This document shows, piece by piece, positions 25,620-32,594 of a stretch of 64,000 nt of DNA. Positions within the stretch are counted from its first letter, which is position 1. The number at the start of each line of letters is the position of its first letter. Position numbers and translations under genes: made by a program. Below the pieces are notes generated by a model. The model was not told the DNA's origin, searched no databases, and saw only the letters and a list, made by a program, of their open reading frames with translations. The stretch is taken from positions 992,001-1,056,000 of the forward strand of contig NZ_JBIYZW010000002.1 of NCBI RefSeq assembly GCF_044628455.1, written 5' to 3'. The stretch comes from Solirubrum sp044628455 (lineage in GTDB: Bacteria > Bacteroidota > Bacteroidia > Cytophagales > Hymenobacteraceae).

Positions 25620-27050
25620 TTAGGCTGAGTGGCCGTCTAGTTGTTCTTGTACTAGAAGGCCAAGGCGCCGCAGTTTGTCCTCGACGGTCGTGCTCCACGG
25701 CAGTCCGTAGCTTAGGCGCAGACAGTTGTTGAACTGGTCGTGCTGGGTGAACAGACGCCCCGGGGCGATAATGATACGCTGGCGTAGGGCCGCGTCAAAC
25801 AGCCGTTGAGTGTCCACGCGTTCGTCCAGCTCAGCCCAGAGGGTAAAGCCGCCCGTGGGCCGGGTGACCCGGGTAGTTGCCGGAAAATGGGTAGCCAGGA
25901 CCTGCTGGCAGGCGCGGCTGTTAGCGTGCAACGTCCGCCGTAAGCCGCGCAGGTGCTGCTCGTATCGACCATGCGCAAGAAATTCGGCAATGGCCTCCTG
26001 ATGGAGCGACGGCGCGGCTAGGGACTGCAACAGTTTGCACCGCAACACCTGCTCCTTGAACCGGCCCGGCGCGACCCAGCCCACCCGGTAGCCGGGGGCC
26101 ACTGTTTTCGATACGGAGCTGCACCAGAGCACCAGCCCCTGTTCGTCGAAGGCTTTGCACGGGCGGGGGCGTCGGTCACCATAGTACAGTTCGCCGTACA
26201 CGTCGTCTTCGATGAGAGGAATCTCGCGGCTGGCCAGCAGCTGCACCACGGCTTGCTTGTGGGCGTCGGGCATGCAACTGCCCAGCGGATTGCTGAAGTT
26301 GGGGATGAGCAAGCACGCCTGAATCCGGGGTAGGGCCAGCCGCAGCGCGTCCAAGTCGATGCCCGTAACTGGGTGCGTCGGCAACTCCAGCGCCTGCAAG
26401 CCCAAGCTGCGAATCAGTTGCAAGGCCCACACGTACACGGGGCTTTCCACGGCCACCACGTCACCGGGCTGCGTGACGGCCTGCAAGCTGAAGGTCAGCG
26501 CGTTCATGGCGCCGGCCGTGGTTACGAGGTCGTCGGGCTGCAACGTGCCGCTCCAGGTGAAGGCCCAGCGGGCAACCTGCTGGCGCAGCCGCTCGCTGCC
26601 GGCCAGTGTGTCGTAGCCCGTGCCACCGGCTGACGCCGTTCGGAGGGCCGTGGCTACGCTCTTGCGCAGCTTGGCTACGGGTAGCAGTGCAGCATCCGGT
26701 ACGGCCATCGAGAGTTGCGTCAGCGAGGGGTCTTCCAGCGTCCGGTACATGCGCGCAATCAGGGCCTCGACCGGCTCGGGCGCGGCCTGGATTGGCGGGG
26801 CGCTGGGCGCCGGCAGCGCGAGTGGACGGGCTGCTGCCCGGCGCACGTAGAACCCTGATTGCGGGCGGGCTTCGATGAGAAAATGGCGCTCCAGCTCCAG
26901 GTAGGCTTGCTTGGCCGTGTTCAGGCTCACGCCGTGCAGCTGCTGTACCGCCCGCAACGAGGGCAGCTTCGCGCCGGCCGGTAGCACGCCGCTCCGAATT
27001 TGCTGCTCTAGCGCCGTGGCAATGCGGACGTACAACAATTCGGGCTTCAT
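25620..27050 (-). CDS. MocR-type transcription regulator (GntR wHTH plus aminotransferase fold)
   Basis: The 476-residue protein has a GntR winged helix (residues about 1-70: LEQQIRSGVLPAGAKLPSLR, LHGVSLNTAKQAYLELE) joined to a fold-type I aminotransferase domain with the PLP lysine in SSVSKTVAPGYRVGW and the substrate-side GYDTLAGSERLRQQV. MocR proteins bind PLP or a PLP adduct and regulate a neighbouring gene. The EamA exporter is divergent from it with 134 bp between them, and two direct repeats in that region are a likely operator. The start ATG is followed at once by the HTH domain, as usual. Confidence 0.92.
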   Translation of the reverse strand: MKPELLYVRIATALEQQIRSGVLPAGAKLPSLRAVQQLHGVSLNTAKQAYLELERHFLIEARPQSGFYVRRAAARPLALPAPSAPPIQAAPEPVEALIARMYRTLEDPSLTQLSMAVPDAALLPVAKLRKSVATALRTASAGGTGYDTLAGSERLRQQVARWAFTWSGTLQPDDLVTTAGAMNALTFSLQAVTQPGDVVAVESPVYVWALQLIRSLGLQALELPTHPVTGIDLDALRLALPRIQACLLIPNFSNPLGSCMPDAHKQAVVQLLASREIPLIEDDVYGELYYGDRRPRPCKAFDEQGLVLWCSSVSKTVAPGYRVGWVAPGRFKEQVLRCKLLQSLAAPSLHQEAIAEFLAHGRYEQHLRGLRRTLHANSRACQQVLATHFPATTRVTRPTGGFTLWAELDERVDTQRLFDAALRQRIIIAPGRLFTQHDQFNNCLRLSYGLPWSTTVEDKLRRLGLLVQEQLDGHSA

Positions 27051-27060
27051 GGGCGGGCCA

Positions 27061-27100
27061 ACTGTATCCGTGCAAAGTTGTAAAACTGGTACTGTATTCG
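27061..27100. promoter_or_regulatory. Probable MocR operator: two direct repeats
   Basis: ACTGTATCCG at 27061-27070 recurs as ACTGTATTCG at 27091-27100, one mismatch in ten, offset exactly 30 bp. GabR and PdxR, both MocR regulators, bind direct repeats about three helical turns apart between divergent genes. In addition CAAAGTT (27073-27079) and AACTTTG (27117-27123) face each other. Confidence 0.6.
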
Positions 27101-27184
27101 CCTCGCACCGCCCCCGAACTTTGTACTGCCCAGGGCTACCCACTTCCCGGCCTTGGAGCGTGTGTTGTGACAAAAGCTACCCGT

Positions 27185-28033
27185 ATGCCTGCGCTGCCAG
27201 CGGTCCTGCTCTCTATCGTGAGCGTGCAGGCGGGCGCTGCTCTGGCCAAAGGGCTATTTCCATTGTTGGGGGCCGCCACCACCACGAGCCTGCGCATCGG
27301 TGTGTCGGTGCTGGTATTGCTGGCGGTGGTTCGGCCACGCCTGGGACGGTTGCAGCCGGCACAGTGGCGTGCTGTGGTGCCCTACGGCCTGTCGTTGGGG
27401 CTGATGAACCTACTGTTCTACTCGGCCCTAGCCCGTGTGCCGCTGGGCTTGGCCGTCACGGTCGAGTTCATCGGCCCGTTGGGCTTGGCTCTGGCGGGAG
27501 CGCGCCGCTGGGTGGATGTAGTGTGGGCGGTACTCGCCGCCACGGGCATTTGCCTGATTGCCCCGTGGAGCGGTCAGGGCCTCGACCCGTGGGGACTCGG
27601 ATTGGCGCTGGCGGCCGGTGGGTGCTGGGCAGCCTACATCGTGCTGAGCCGGCGCACGGCCACCCTGCTGCCAGGTCAGCAAGGGGTTGCCGTTGGTATG
27701 CTGGTGGCCCTGGTGCCGGTGCTGCCGTTTGGCGTGGCCAGTGGTGGGTTTCAACTACTGACGCCCCACCTGCTGCTGCTGGGGGCCTTGTTGGCGCTGT
27801 TTTCCAGCGTGCTGCCGTTCTCGTTGGAGCTGCACGCGCTCAAAACCATGTCCACGCGCACGTTCAGTATTCTGATGAGCCTGGAGCCCGTTGCGGCGGC
27901 GTTATCGGGCTGGCTGCTGCTGGGCGAGCAACTAACTACGGGGCAGTGGCTGGCAGTGGCCTGCATCGTGGCCGCGAGCGTGGGAGCAACGCAAACTACC
28001 CCGCATCCTGCTCAACTCGCTGCCGGCGAGTAA
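27185..28033 (+). CDS. EamA-family exporter, RhtA-like
   Basis: The 282-residue protein has about ten hydrophobic segments in two EamA halves: SIVSVQAGAALAKGLFPLLG, PLGLAVTVEFIGPLGLALAG, then CWAAYIVLSRRTATLLPGQQ and FSILMSLEPVAAALSGWLLLGEQLT. The pattern resembles RhtA, which exports threonine and homoserine. Linked to a divergent MocR regulator that senses amino-acid-like ligands via PLP, an amino acid export role is reasonable but inferred. A GTG at 27167 is an alternative start. The PrdX-like gene follows after 38 bp. Confidence 0.85.
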   Translation: MPALPAVLLSIVSVQAGAALAKGLFPLLGAATTTSLRIGVSVLVLLAVVRPRLGRLQPAQWRAVVPYGLSLGLMNLLFYSALARVPLGLAVTVEFIGPLGLALAGARRWVDVVWAVLAATGICLIAPWSGQGLDPWGLGLALAAGGCWAAYIVLSRRTATLLPGQQGVAVGMLVALVPVLPFGVASGGFQLLTPHLLLLGALLALFSSVLPFSLELHALKTMSTRTFSILMSLEPVAAALSGWLLLGEQLTTGQWLAVACIVAASVGATQTTPHPAQLAAGE

Positions 28034-28071
28034 ACCGCGCAATCTTTCGCGTTCCTTCCTTAAAGTCACCT

Positions 28072-28611
28072 ATGTTTTTCATCAGCGACATTCAAACGAC
28101 TGCTCCGGCTACTTGTACTACGCTCTTGCAGGCGCAGGTGTACGCGACCCTACAGGCCGCTGGCGTGCCCTTCGAGCGGGTGGATACGGACGAAGCTATT
28201 TCGATGGCGGACTGCCTGCTCATCAACCAGCAACTGCGGGTCGAAATAGTCAAAACGCTGTTGCTGTGCAACCGCCAGCAAACCGCATTTTACCTGCTGG
28301 TCACGGCGGCCGCCAAACCCTTCGATACGAAAGCCGCGAGCAGCGCTCTGGGCGTCGCCCGGTTGTCGTTTGCTCCAGCGGAACGGCTTCAGACGCTGCT
28401 GGGCACCACGGTCGGCGCTGCGACCATCTTCGGGGTGTTGCTGGACCCGGAGAACCAAGTACAGGTCGTCGTGGACGAAGAAGTGGCGGTGGTCGAGTGG
28501 TACGGGTGCAGCGACGGCACGACCACGGGGTACATGAAGCTCCCGACGGATTGGGTCATGCACGGGCTGCTTCCACAAGCAAATCATCAGCCCATTATCA
28601 TTCCGCTCTAA
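28072..28611 (+). CDS. YbaK/PrdX-like aminoacyl-tRNA deacylase
   Basis: The 179-residue protein resembles the free-standing ProX/PrdX editing proteins that hydrolyse mischarged tRNA-Pro. Visible features are the N-terminal VYATLQAAGVPFERVDTDEA, then KTLLLCNRQQTAFYLLVTAA with the Lys expected in this family, ALGVARLSFAPAERLQTLLG and GAATIFGVLLDPENQVQVVVDEEV. It lies 38 bp after the EamA gene, so the two are probably one transcription unit. The combination of amino acid exporter and tRNA editor suggests protection against a toxic or non-cognate amino acid, which is inference. Confidence 0.82.
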   Translation: MFFISDIQTTAPATCTTLLQAQVYATLQAAGVPFERVDTDEAISMADCLLINQQLRVEIVKTLLLCNRQQTAFYLLVTAAAKPFDTKAASSALGVARLSFAPAERLQTLLGTTVGAATIFGVLLDPENQVQVVVDEEVAVVEWYGCSDGTTTGYMKLPTDWVMHGLLPQANHQPIIIPL

Positions 28612-28680
28612 AGCTGCTCACTCAACTGGCTATTGGGGCATTTCGTCAGCGTTGTCCCGTGAGCTGTACCACCAACAAAG

Positions 28681-28726
28681 AGAAAGCCCGATAACAAACT
28701 GAACTTCAGTCTATTATCGGGCTTCT
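28681..28726 (-). terminator. Terminator of tRNA-Asn
   Basis: AGCCCGATAA and TTATCGGGCT form the outer stem and ACTGAA/TTCAGT an inner stem. It lies 4 nt beyond the tRNA 3' end on the minus strand and is followed there by a T-rich tract. It is inside the island, so the island appears to have brought a replacement terminator. Confidence 0.8.
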
Positions 28727-28727
28727 T

Positions 28728-28751
28728 TGCGCTCCCTCCTGGGCTCGAACC
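28728..28751. repeat. Right att-like repeat (within tRNA-Asn)
   Basis: TGCGCTCCCTCCTGG-GC-TCGAACC is the 3' end of tRNA-Asn and matches the repeat at 21543-21566 with two mismatches. Confidence 0.8.
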
Positions 28752-28803
28752 AGGGACCCTCTGATTAACAGTCAGATGCTCTAACCGGCTGAGCTAAGGA
28801 AGC
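28730..28803 (-). tRNA. tRNA-Asn (anticodon GTT)
   Basis: The 74-nt minus-strand sequence folds as a cloverleaf: acceptor GCTTCCT with AGGGAGC (one G-T pair), D arm GCTC...GAGC, anticodon stem TCTGA/TCAGA with loop CTGTTAA and anticodon GTT at 28767-28769, T arm CCTGG-TTCGAGC-CCAGG. The discriminator base is G and CCA is not encoded. It is the integration target of the island. Confidence 0.96.
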
Positions 28804-28898
28804 GGTTATGGCGGCGGTTGATTGCCGTTGCGGGTGCAATATTAAGGCCTTCGGCTTGATTCCGCAAACTATTACCGCAAAAAAAAATGCCGACGCTA

Positions 28899-29345
28899 CT
28901 AGTTGGTGATGCTCAGCTGGTTGCCACTGAGGGCCGTCACGTACTGGCGTAGAGGGCGCCGGGCCGGCCCTCCCGTGGTCTGTCCATAGAGGTCGAACGT
29001 GGAGCTGCAGCAGGAATCGACCATGTACAAGCCCGATTGGTCCATGCTGACTTTGGCGCAGTCGTCGTAGGGCTGGTAGGGGCAGTTGCGCTCGAAGGCT
29101 AGGTACTGCTGGGCGTTCTGGCGCACCACGATGATGCCCCGCACGCCGGCGTTCAGGTAGATATAGCCCCGGTCGAAGCGCAGCGGGGCGGCTTCCTGGT
29201 TGGTGAGGTACACCACTTCGTTGACGATGGCTGAGGGAATGAGCGGCTCGGGCGTGGAGCTGGACGAGCAGCTGCCGAGGCCCGCCAACACTACCAGCAG
29301 GCCGGCTCGCGCAACGATCGAGGAAAAAAAGGGTGACGGCTTCAT
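28899..29345 (-). CDS. Degenerate Rieske-like lipoprotein
   Basis: The 148-residue product has a lipoprotein signal (LVVLAGLGSC). The remaining sequence follows the layout of small Bacteroidota Rieske-fold lipoproteins: GVRGIIVVRQNAQQYLAFER, NCPYQPYDDC, DSCCSSTFDLYG, GPARRPLRQYVT. In a true Rieske protein the cluster ligands are C-x-H and C-x-x-H. Here the His positions are Tyr (NCPY) and Ser (CCSSTF), so a 2Fe-2S cluster cannot bind in the usual way, while extra cysteines could form disulfides. The assignment is from motif layout. Confidence 0.6.
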   Translation of the reverse strand: MKPSPFFSSIVARAGLLVVLAGLGSCSSSSTPEPLIPSAIVNEVVYLTNQEAAPLRFDRGYIYLNAGVRGIIVVRQNAQQYLAFERNCPYQPYDDCAKVSMDQSGLYMVDSCCSSTFDLYGQTTGGPARRPLRQYVTALSGNQLSITN

Positions 29346-29400
29346 AGCAGGTGGGGCTCCGACGCTTAACGCCGCAGGGGCGGTTTTCCGTTCGGGCCGG

Positions 29401-30267
29401 CTAGTATTGATAGAAGCCCCGCCCGGTTTTGCGGCCGTGGTGGCCGGCATCCACCCGTTGCTGCTGCACGCGGCTTGGCCGGAACTTGGCGTCGTAGTGA
29501 AAGGCCGCGAACAGGGAGCTGGTGACGGCGAAGTTGGTGTCGACGCCGATCAAGTCCATGAGGCGGAAGGGGCCCATGCGGAAACCCGTGGCCTCCAGCA
29601 GCTCGTCGACCACTTCCAGCGGGGCCACGCGCTCTTCCACGGCTTTCAGGCTCTCCACGTAGTAGTGCCGGGCCACGCGGTTCACGATGAAGCCCGGCGC
29701 GTCGGCGGCCAGCACGGGCGTCTTGCCCAGCTTCAGGGCCAGCTGCCGCACGGTTTCGGCCACCGCAGGATCGGTGGCGGCGCCTGAAATGACCTCGACC
29801 AGGGGCATAAGCGGGGCGGGGTTGAAGAAGTGCATGCCCACCACGCGCTCGGGCTGCCGTACCGGCGCGGCCAGCTGGGTGATGGGAAAGGTACTGGTGT
29901 TCGACGCCAGGATGGTGCGCGGGCCATTACAGGCCGCCAGGTCGGCAAACAGCTGGTGCTTTACGGGCAGCTGCTCCACCACGGCTTCGATGATGAGGTC
30001 GGCGCACACCGCATCCAGCTCGTTCACGGTTTGCAGGCGGCCGAGAGCGGCGGCGCGCTCTTCCGCCGTCAGGCGGCCCTTTTCTTCCAGCTTGCCCAAG
30101 CCGGCTTCGATGGACTGCCGGGCCCGCAGCAGGGTGGCCTGGTTCAGGTCGAACAGCTGGGTGGGGTAGCCGGCCTGCACGCACAGCTGCGCGATACCCG
30201 CACCCATGGTACCGGCGCCGACGACGGCAATTTTCTGAATGGCGGAAAGCGAGTAGGAATCGGGCAT
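29401..30267 (-). CDS. 3-hydroxyacyl-CoA dehydrogenase
   Basis: The 288-residue enzyme oxidises (S)-3-hydroxyacyl-CoA with NAD in fatty acid oxidation or butanoate metabolism. It has the Rossmann motif VVGAGTMGAGIAQLC, then EAVVEQLPVKHQLFADL, ASNTSTFPITQLA, the family signature MHFFNPAPLMPLVEVI and DAPGFIVNRV, ending with the C-terminal helical domain GPFRLMDLIGVDTN and GRKTGRGFYQY. Length matches single-domain Hbd/PaaH. Start at 30267 puts the dinucleotide motif near residue 15. Confidence 0.93.
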   Translation of the reverse strand: MPDSYSLSAIQKIAVVGAGTMGAGIAQLCVQAGYPTQLFDLNQATLLRARQSIEAGLGKLEEKGRLTAEERAAALGRLQTVNELDAVCADLIIEAVVEQLPVKHQLFADLAACNGPRTILASNTSTFPITQLAAPVRQPERVVGMHFFNPAPLMPLVEVISGAATDPAVAETVRQLALKLGKTPVLAADAPGFIVNRVARHYYVESLKAVEERVAPLEVVDELLEATGFRMGPFRLMDLIGVDTNFAVTSSLFAAFHYDAKFRPSRVQQQRVDAGHHGRKTGRGFYQY

Positions 30268-30367
30268 GGCAGCGGGAAGGCAGGGAAGACGGGCCGAAAA
30301 ATACAACTGTCGCCCCACACCCGTGCAGGGCACGGCGCGGGGCGACAGCGGGCCGGCGGAGGCGGGC

Positions 30368-31495
30368 TTAGTGAATGGCCTCGAACTGGCGCAGAAAGCG
30401 CATATCGTTCTGGGTGAACAGACGCAGGTCCTTGATCTGGTACTTGAGCATGGTGGGGCGCTCCAAGCCCATGCCGAAGGCAAAGCCGGAGTAGCGCTCG
30501 GGGTCGATGCCGCAGTTGCGCAGCACGTTCGGGTCGACCATGCCGCAGCCCAGGATTTCAACCCAGCCGGTGTACTTGCAGATGTTGCAGCCCGCGCCCT
30601 TGCAAATCAGGCAGGAGATGTCGACCTCGGCGCTGGGCTCGGTGAAGGGGAAGTAGGAGGGGCGCATGCGCATCTTCACGTCGGCCCCGTAGAATTCCTG
30701 GGCGAAGTAATAGATGGTTTGCTTGAGGTCGGCGAAGCTCACCTTCTCGTCCACGTACAGCCCTTCGATCTGGTGGAAAACCATGTGGGCGCGGGCCGAA
30801 ATGGCTTCGTTGCGGTACACCCGGCCCGGCATGATGGAGCGAATAGGCGGCTTCTGGCTCTGCATCAGGCGCACCTGCACGGTGCTGGTGTGCGTGCGCA
30901 AAAGGTGATTAGGTGATGAGGTAACAGGCGATGAGGTGACAGGTGACCCGTCTTCGTGCTGACCCGTTACCTGTTCCGTGTCACTTGTCACCTGTTCCGT
31001 GTCACTTGTCACCCCATCCGCCAGGAAGAAGGTGTCCTGCATTTCGCGGGCGGGGTGGTTCTCGGCAAAGTTCAGGGCCGAGAAGTTGTGCCAGTCGTCC
31101 TCGATTTCGGGTCCCTCGGCCACGTTGAAGCCGATGCGGGCGAAAATGCGCACGATTTCATCGCGGGTAAGGCTCAGCGGGTGGCGCGTACCCAGGGCGC
31201 CCGGCACCGGCGGCAGGGTGTAGTCGTAGCCCGGGTCGGCGGGCTGGGCTGCGGCCTCGTCTTCGAGCTGCTGACGGCGCTGGTCAAACTTTTCCTGGGC
31301 CCGTTGCTTGAGCTGGTTAAGCTGCTGGCCCACGGCGCGGCGGTCTTCGGCCGGCACCGATTTGAGCTGGTCGAAAAGGTCGGCAATGCGGCCCTTGCGG
31401 CCGGTATAGGCAATGCGAAACTGGTCGAGCTGCTGCGCCGTCGTAACGTCGTAGGCCTCGATTTCCTGGCCGAGCTGTTGAATCGTGTCCTGCAT
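30368..31495 (-). CDS. pheS: Phenylalanyl-tRNA synthetase alpha subunit with repeat insertion
   Basis: The 375-residue subunit forms the alpha2-beta2 PheRS with PheT (not in the window). The N-terminal coiled coil (residues 1-85), motif 1 region RIGFNVAEGPEIEDDWHNFSALN, motif 2 RVYRNEAISARAHMVFHQIEGL and motif 3 GFAFGMGLERPTMLKY are intact. Residues 161-197 (GVTSDTEQVTSDTEQV through VTSSPNH) are an in-frame, low-complexity insertion between MQDTFFLAD and LLRTHTS, where relatives have only a few residues. Its DNA is heptamer repeat locus C. The insertion falls in a surface loop position and is probably tolerated. Confidence 0.95.
   Translation of the reverse strand: MQDTIQQLGQEIEAYDVTTAQQLDQFRIAYTGRKGRIADLFDQLKSVPAEDRRAVGQQLNQLKQRAQEKFDQRRQQLEDEAAAQPADPGYDYTLPPVPGALGTRHPLSLTRDEIVRIFARIGFNVAEGPEIEDDWHNFSALNFAENHPAREMQDTFFLADGVTSDTEQVTSDTEQVTGQHEDGSPVTSSPVTSSPNHLLRTHTSTVQVRLMQSQKPPIRSIMPGRVYRNEAISARAHMVFHQIEGLYVDEKVSFADLKQTIYYFAQEFYGADVKMRMRPSYFPFTEPSAEVDISCLICKGAGCNICKYTGWVEILGCGMVDPNVLRNCGIDPERYSGFAFGMGLERPTMLKYQIKDLRLFTQNDMRFLRQFEAIH
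30904..31013. repeat. Heptamer quasi-repeat locus C, inside pheS
   Basis: The left half (30904-30950) is built of AGGTGAT/AGGTGAC-like words of 7-8 nt. The right half (30964-31013) reads GTCACTT, GTCACCT, GTTCCGT and repeats, including a 21-nt unit twice in tandem (30971-30991, 30992-31012). The halves are in opposite orientation around about 13 bp, so the whole is an imperfect palindrome. Confidence 0.8.
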
Positions 31496-31503
31496 ATCGC
31501 CGG

Positions 31504-31511
31504 CAAAGATA
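31504..31511 (-). promoter_or_regulatory. Promoter -7 element of pheS
   Basis: Minus-strand TATCTTTG matches TAnnTTTG and ends 8 nt before the pheS ATG, so the transcript would have almost no leader. A GTTG lies 21 bp upstream as a weak -33. Confidence 0.55.
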
Positions 31512-31622
31512 GCCGCCGGCCGCCACCGCTGGCAACGGTCCGGGCCGGGCGCTGGCACATCCCCGGCGGGGGCAGCGCCGTATCAGGCTGACCGACTTCG
31601 GCTTCACCTTAATTCCTGCGCC

Positions 31623-31943
31623 ATGCTACGTACCCTGCTGACTCCCTTTTTGTTGACCGCGGCCCTGGCCCTTGTCGGTGCCGACGCGGCGCAGGCCCAG
31701 ACCCGCAACCGCTCGGGCCGCGGCTACGCCGCCCGCCCGGTGCCCCGCAACTCCGAAGACGTGAAGCTGGCCCCCGGCATGCGCCTGGGCCGCCCCATGC
31801 CGCTCACCACCGACTACATGGGCCGCCCGCTCAAGCCCAAAAACAAACTGACCTCGGCCAGCAAGCCCGCGGTGAAAGCCGGCAGCACTTCGCTGCGCTC
31901 CACGGCCACGCCCGCCAAGACCAGCAGCCGCAAAAAACGCTAG
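31623..31943 (+). CDS. Small secreted basic protein, DYMGRP motif
   Basis: I do not recognise this 106-residue protein. It has a signal peptide (cleavage near DAAQAQ) and a mature part very rich in Lys, Arg, Pro and Ser ending in KTSSRKKR. The segment LAPGMRLGRPMPLTTDYMGR is partly shared with the next gene, which has VAPGSPLLPASRLRSDYMGR. The mature part is probably disordered and periplasmic or surface located. Confidence 0.65.
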   Translation: MLRTLLTPFLLTAALALVGADAAQAQTRNRSGRGYAARPVPRNSEDVKLAPGMRLGRPMPLTTDYMGRPLKPKNKLTSASKPAVKAGSTSLRSTATPAKTSSRKKR

Positions 31944-32061
31944 CGGCTATATAGGAAAATCGGTTTCTATTAAGCTCAGCAATAAGAACTTATGTGTCCG
32001 CGTCGGTGGTTTGCACGTACAAGCGGTGGTATTCCGTTCACCCTTCTACTTTCTCAACCCC

Positions 32062-32502
32062 ATGACACGGCTGACTTTCCTTGTGCTGTTGATGACGATG
32101 GCTTTCACGGGGGCCCACGCTCAACAGAAACCGACGACTAAAAAGCAAACCACCACCTCGAAGGCGGCCACCAAGCCCGCTACCGACGAATGGGGTACGC
32201 CCAGCCAGTCCGACGCGGCCAACCCCGTATCGGACGCGCCGGCCACGGCCACTACCCCGGCCCCGCCAGCCAGCGGGCAAAGCACCGGCGTTGAGGCCGG
32301 GGCCAGCGGCGGTTTCGGCGGCGACTTTGGCGGGGCCAGCAACACGCCCCCGCGTATCGAGGGCATGAGCGTGGCGCCCGGCTCACCGCTGCTGCCCGCC
32401 TCGCGGCTGCGCTCCGACTACATGGGCCGGCCCATTGAGCGCAAGCCCAGTATGCGCCCCCGCAGCCAGGACTACAACAACGGCCAGCGCCGGCCCGAGT
32501 AA
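32062..32502 (+). CDS. Small secreted protein, DYMGRP motif
   Basis: The 146-residue product has a signal peptide ending at AHAQ, then a low-complexity Thr/Lys/Ala/Pro region, a Gly-rich stretch (ASGGFGGDFGGAS) and the motif SRLRSDYMGRPIERKP. It shares that motif and overall design with the protein at 31623, so the two look like tandem paralogues that diverged outside the motif. No function can be named. The strong terminator at 32532-32576 follows. Confidence 0.65.
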   Translation: MTRLTFLVLLMTMAFTGAHAQQKPTTKKQTTTSKAATKPATDEWGTPSQSDAANPVSDAPATATTPAPPASGQSTGVEAGASGGFGGDFGGASNTPPRIEGMSVAPGSPLLPASRLRSDYMGRPIERKPSMRPRSQDYNNGQRRPE

Positions 32503-32531
32503 GTACCAGGCGCGGGTCAAGTACTGCTCCT

Positions 32532-32576
32532 AAACCACAGATGCCCCGGCTGGTCCAGCCGGGGCATCTGTGGTTT
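32532..32576. terminator. Bidirectional terminator, 20-bp stem
   Basis: AAACCACAGATGCCCCGGCT and its exact complement flank loop GGTCC, between the secreted protein gene and the convergent M16 peptidase gene. Confidence 0.88.
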
Positions 32577-32594
32577 CAAGCGGGTTGCGCTGAC

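Larger units (their letters stand above)
21543..28751. mobile_element. 7.2-kb integrative island in tRNA-Asn
   Basis: The element is bounded by a 24-bp repeat whose right copy is the 3' part of tRNA-Asn. It holds, from the left, a tyrosine integrase next to the left att site, an excisionase-like HTH gene, a hypothetical gene, a possible Rep gene, then a cargo of MocR regulator, EamA exporter and PrdX-like deacylase. An integrase at one end and a tRNA gene at the other is the standard layout of integrative elements. No conjugation genes are present, so transfer would need help from another element. Confidence 0.85.

Noticed and set aside
28113..28694. 193-codon frame overlapping the PrdX-like gene
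   Set aside because: It is a shifted frame of the PrdX-like gene, which has the recognisable protein.
21543..28751. Prophage
   Set aside because: No capsid, terminase, portal or tail gene is present; the content fits a small integrative element.
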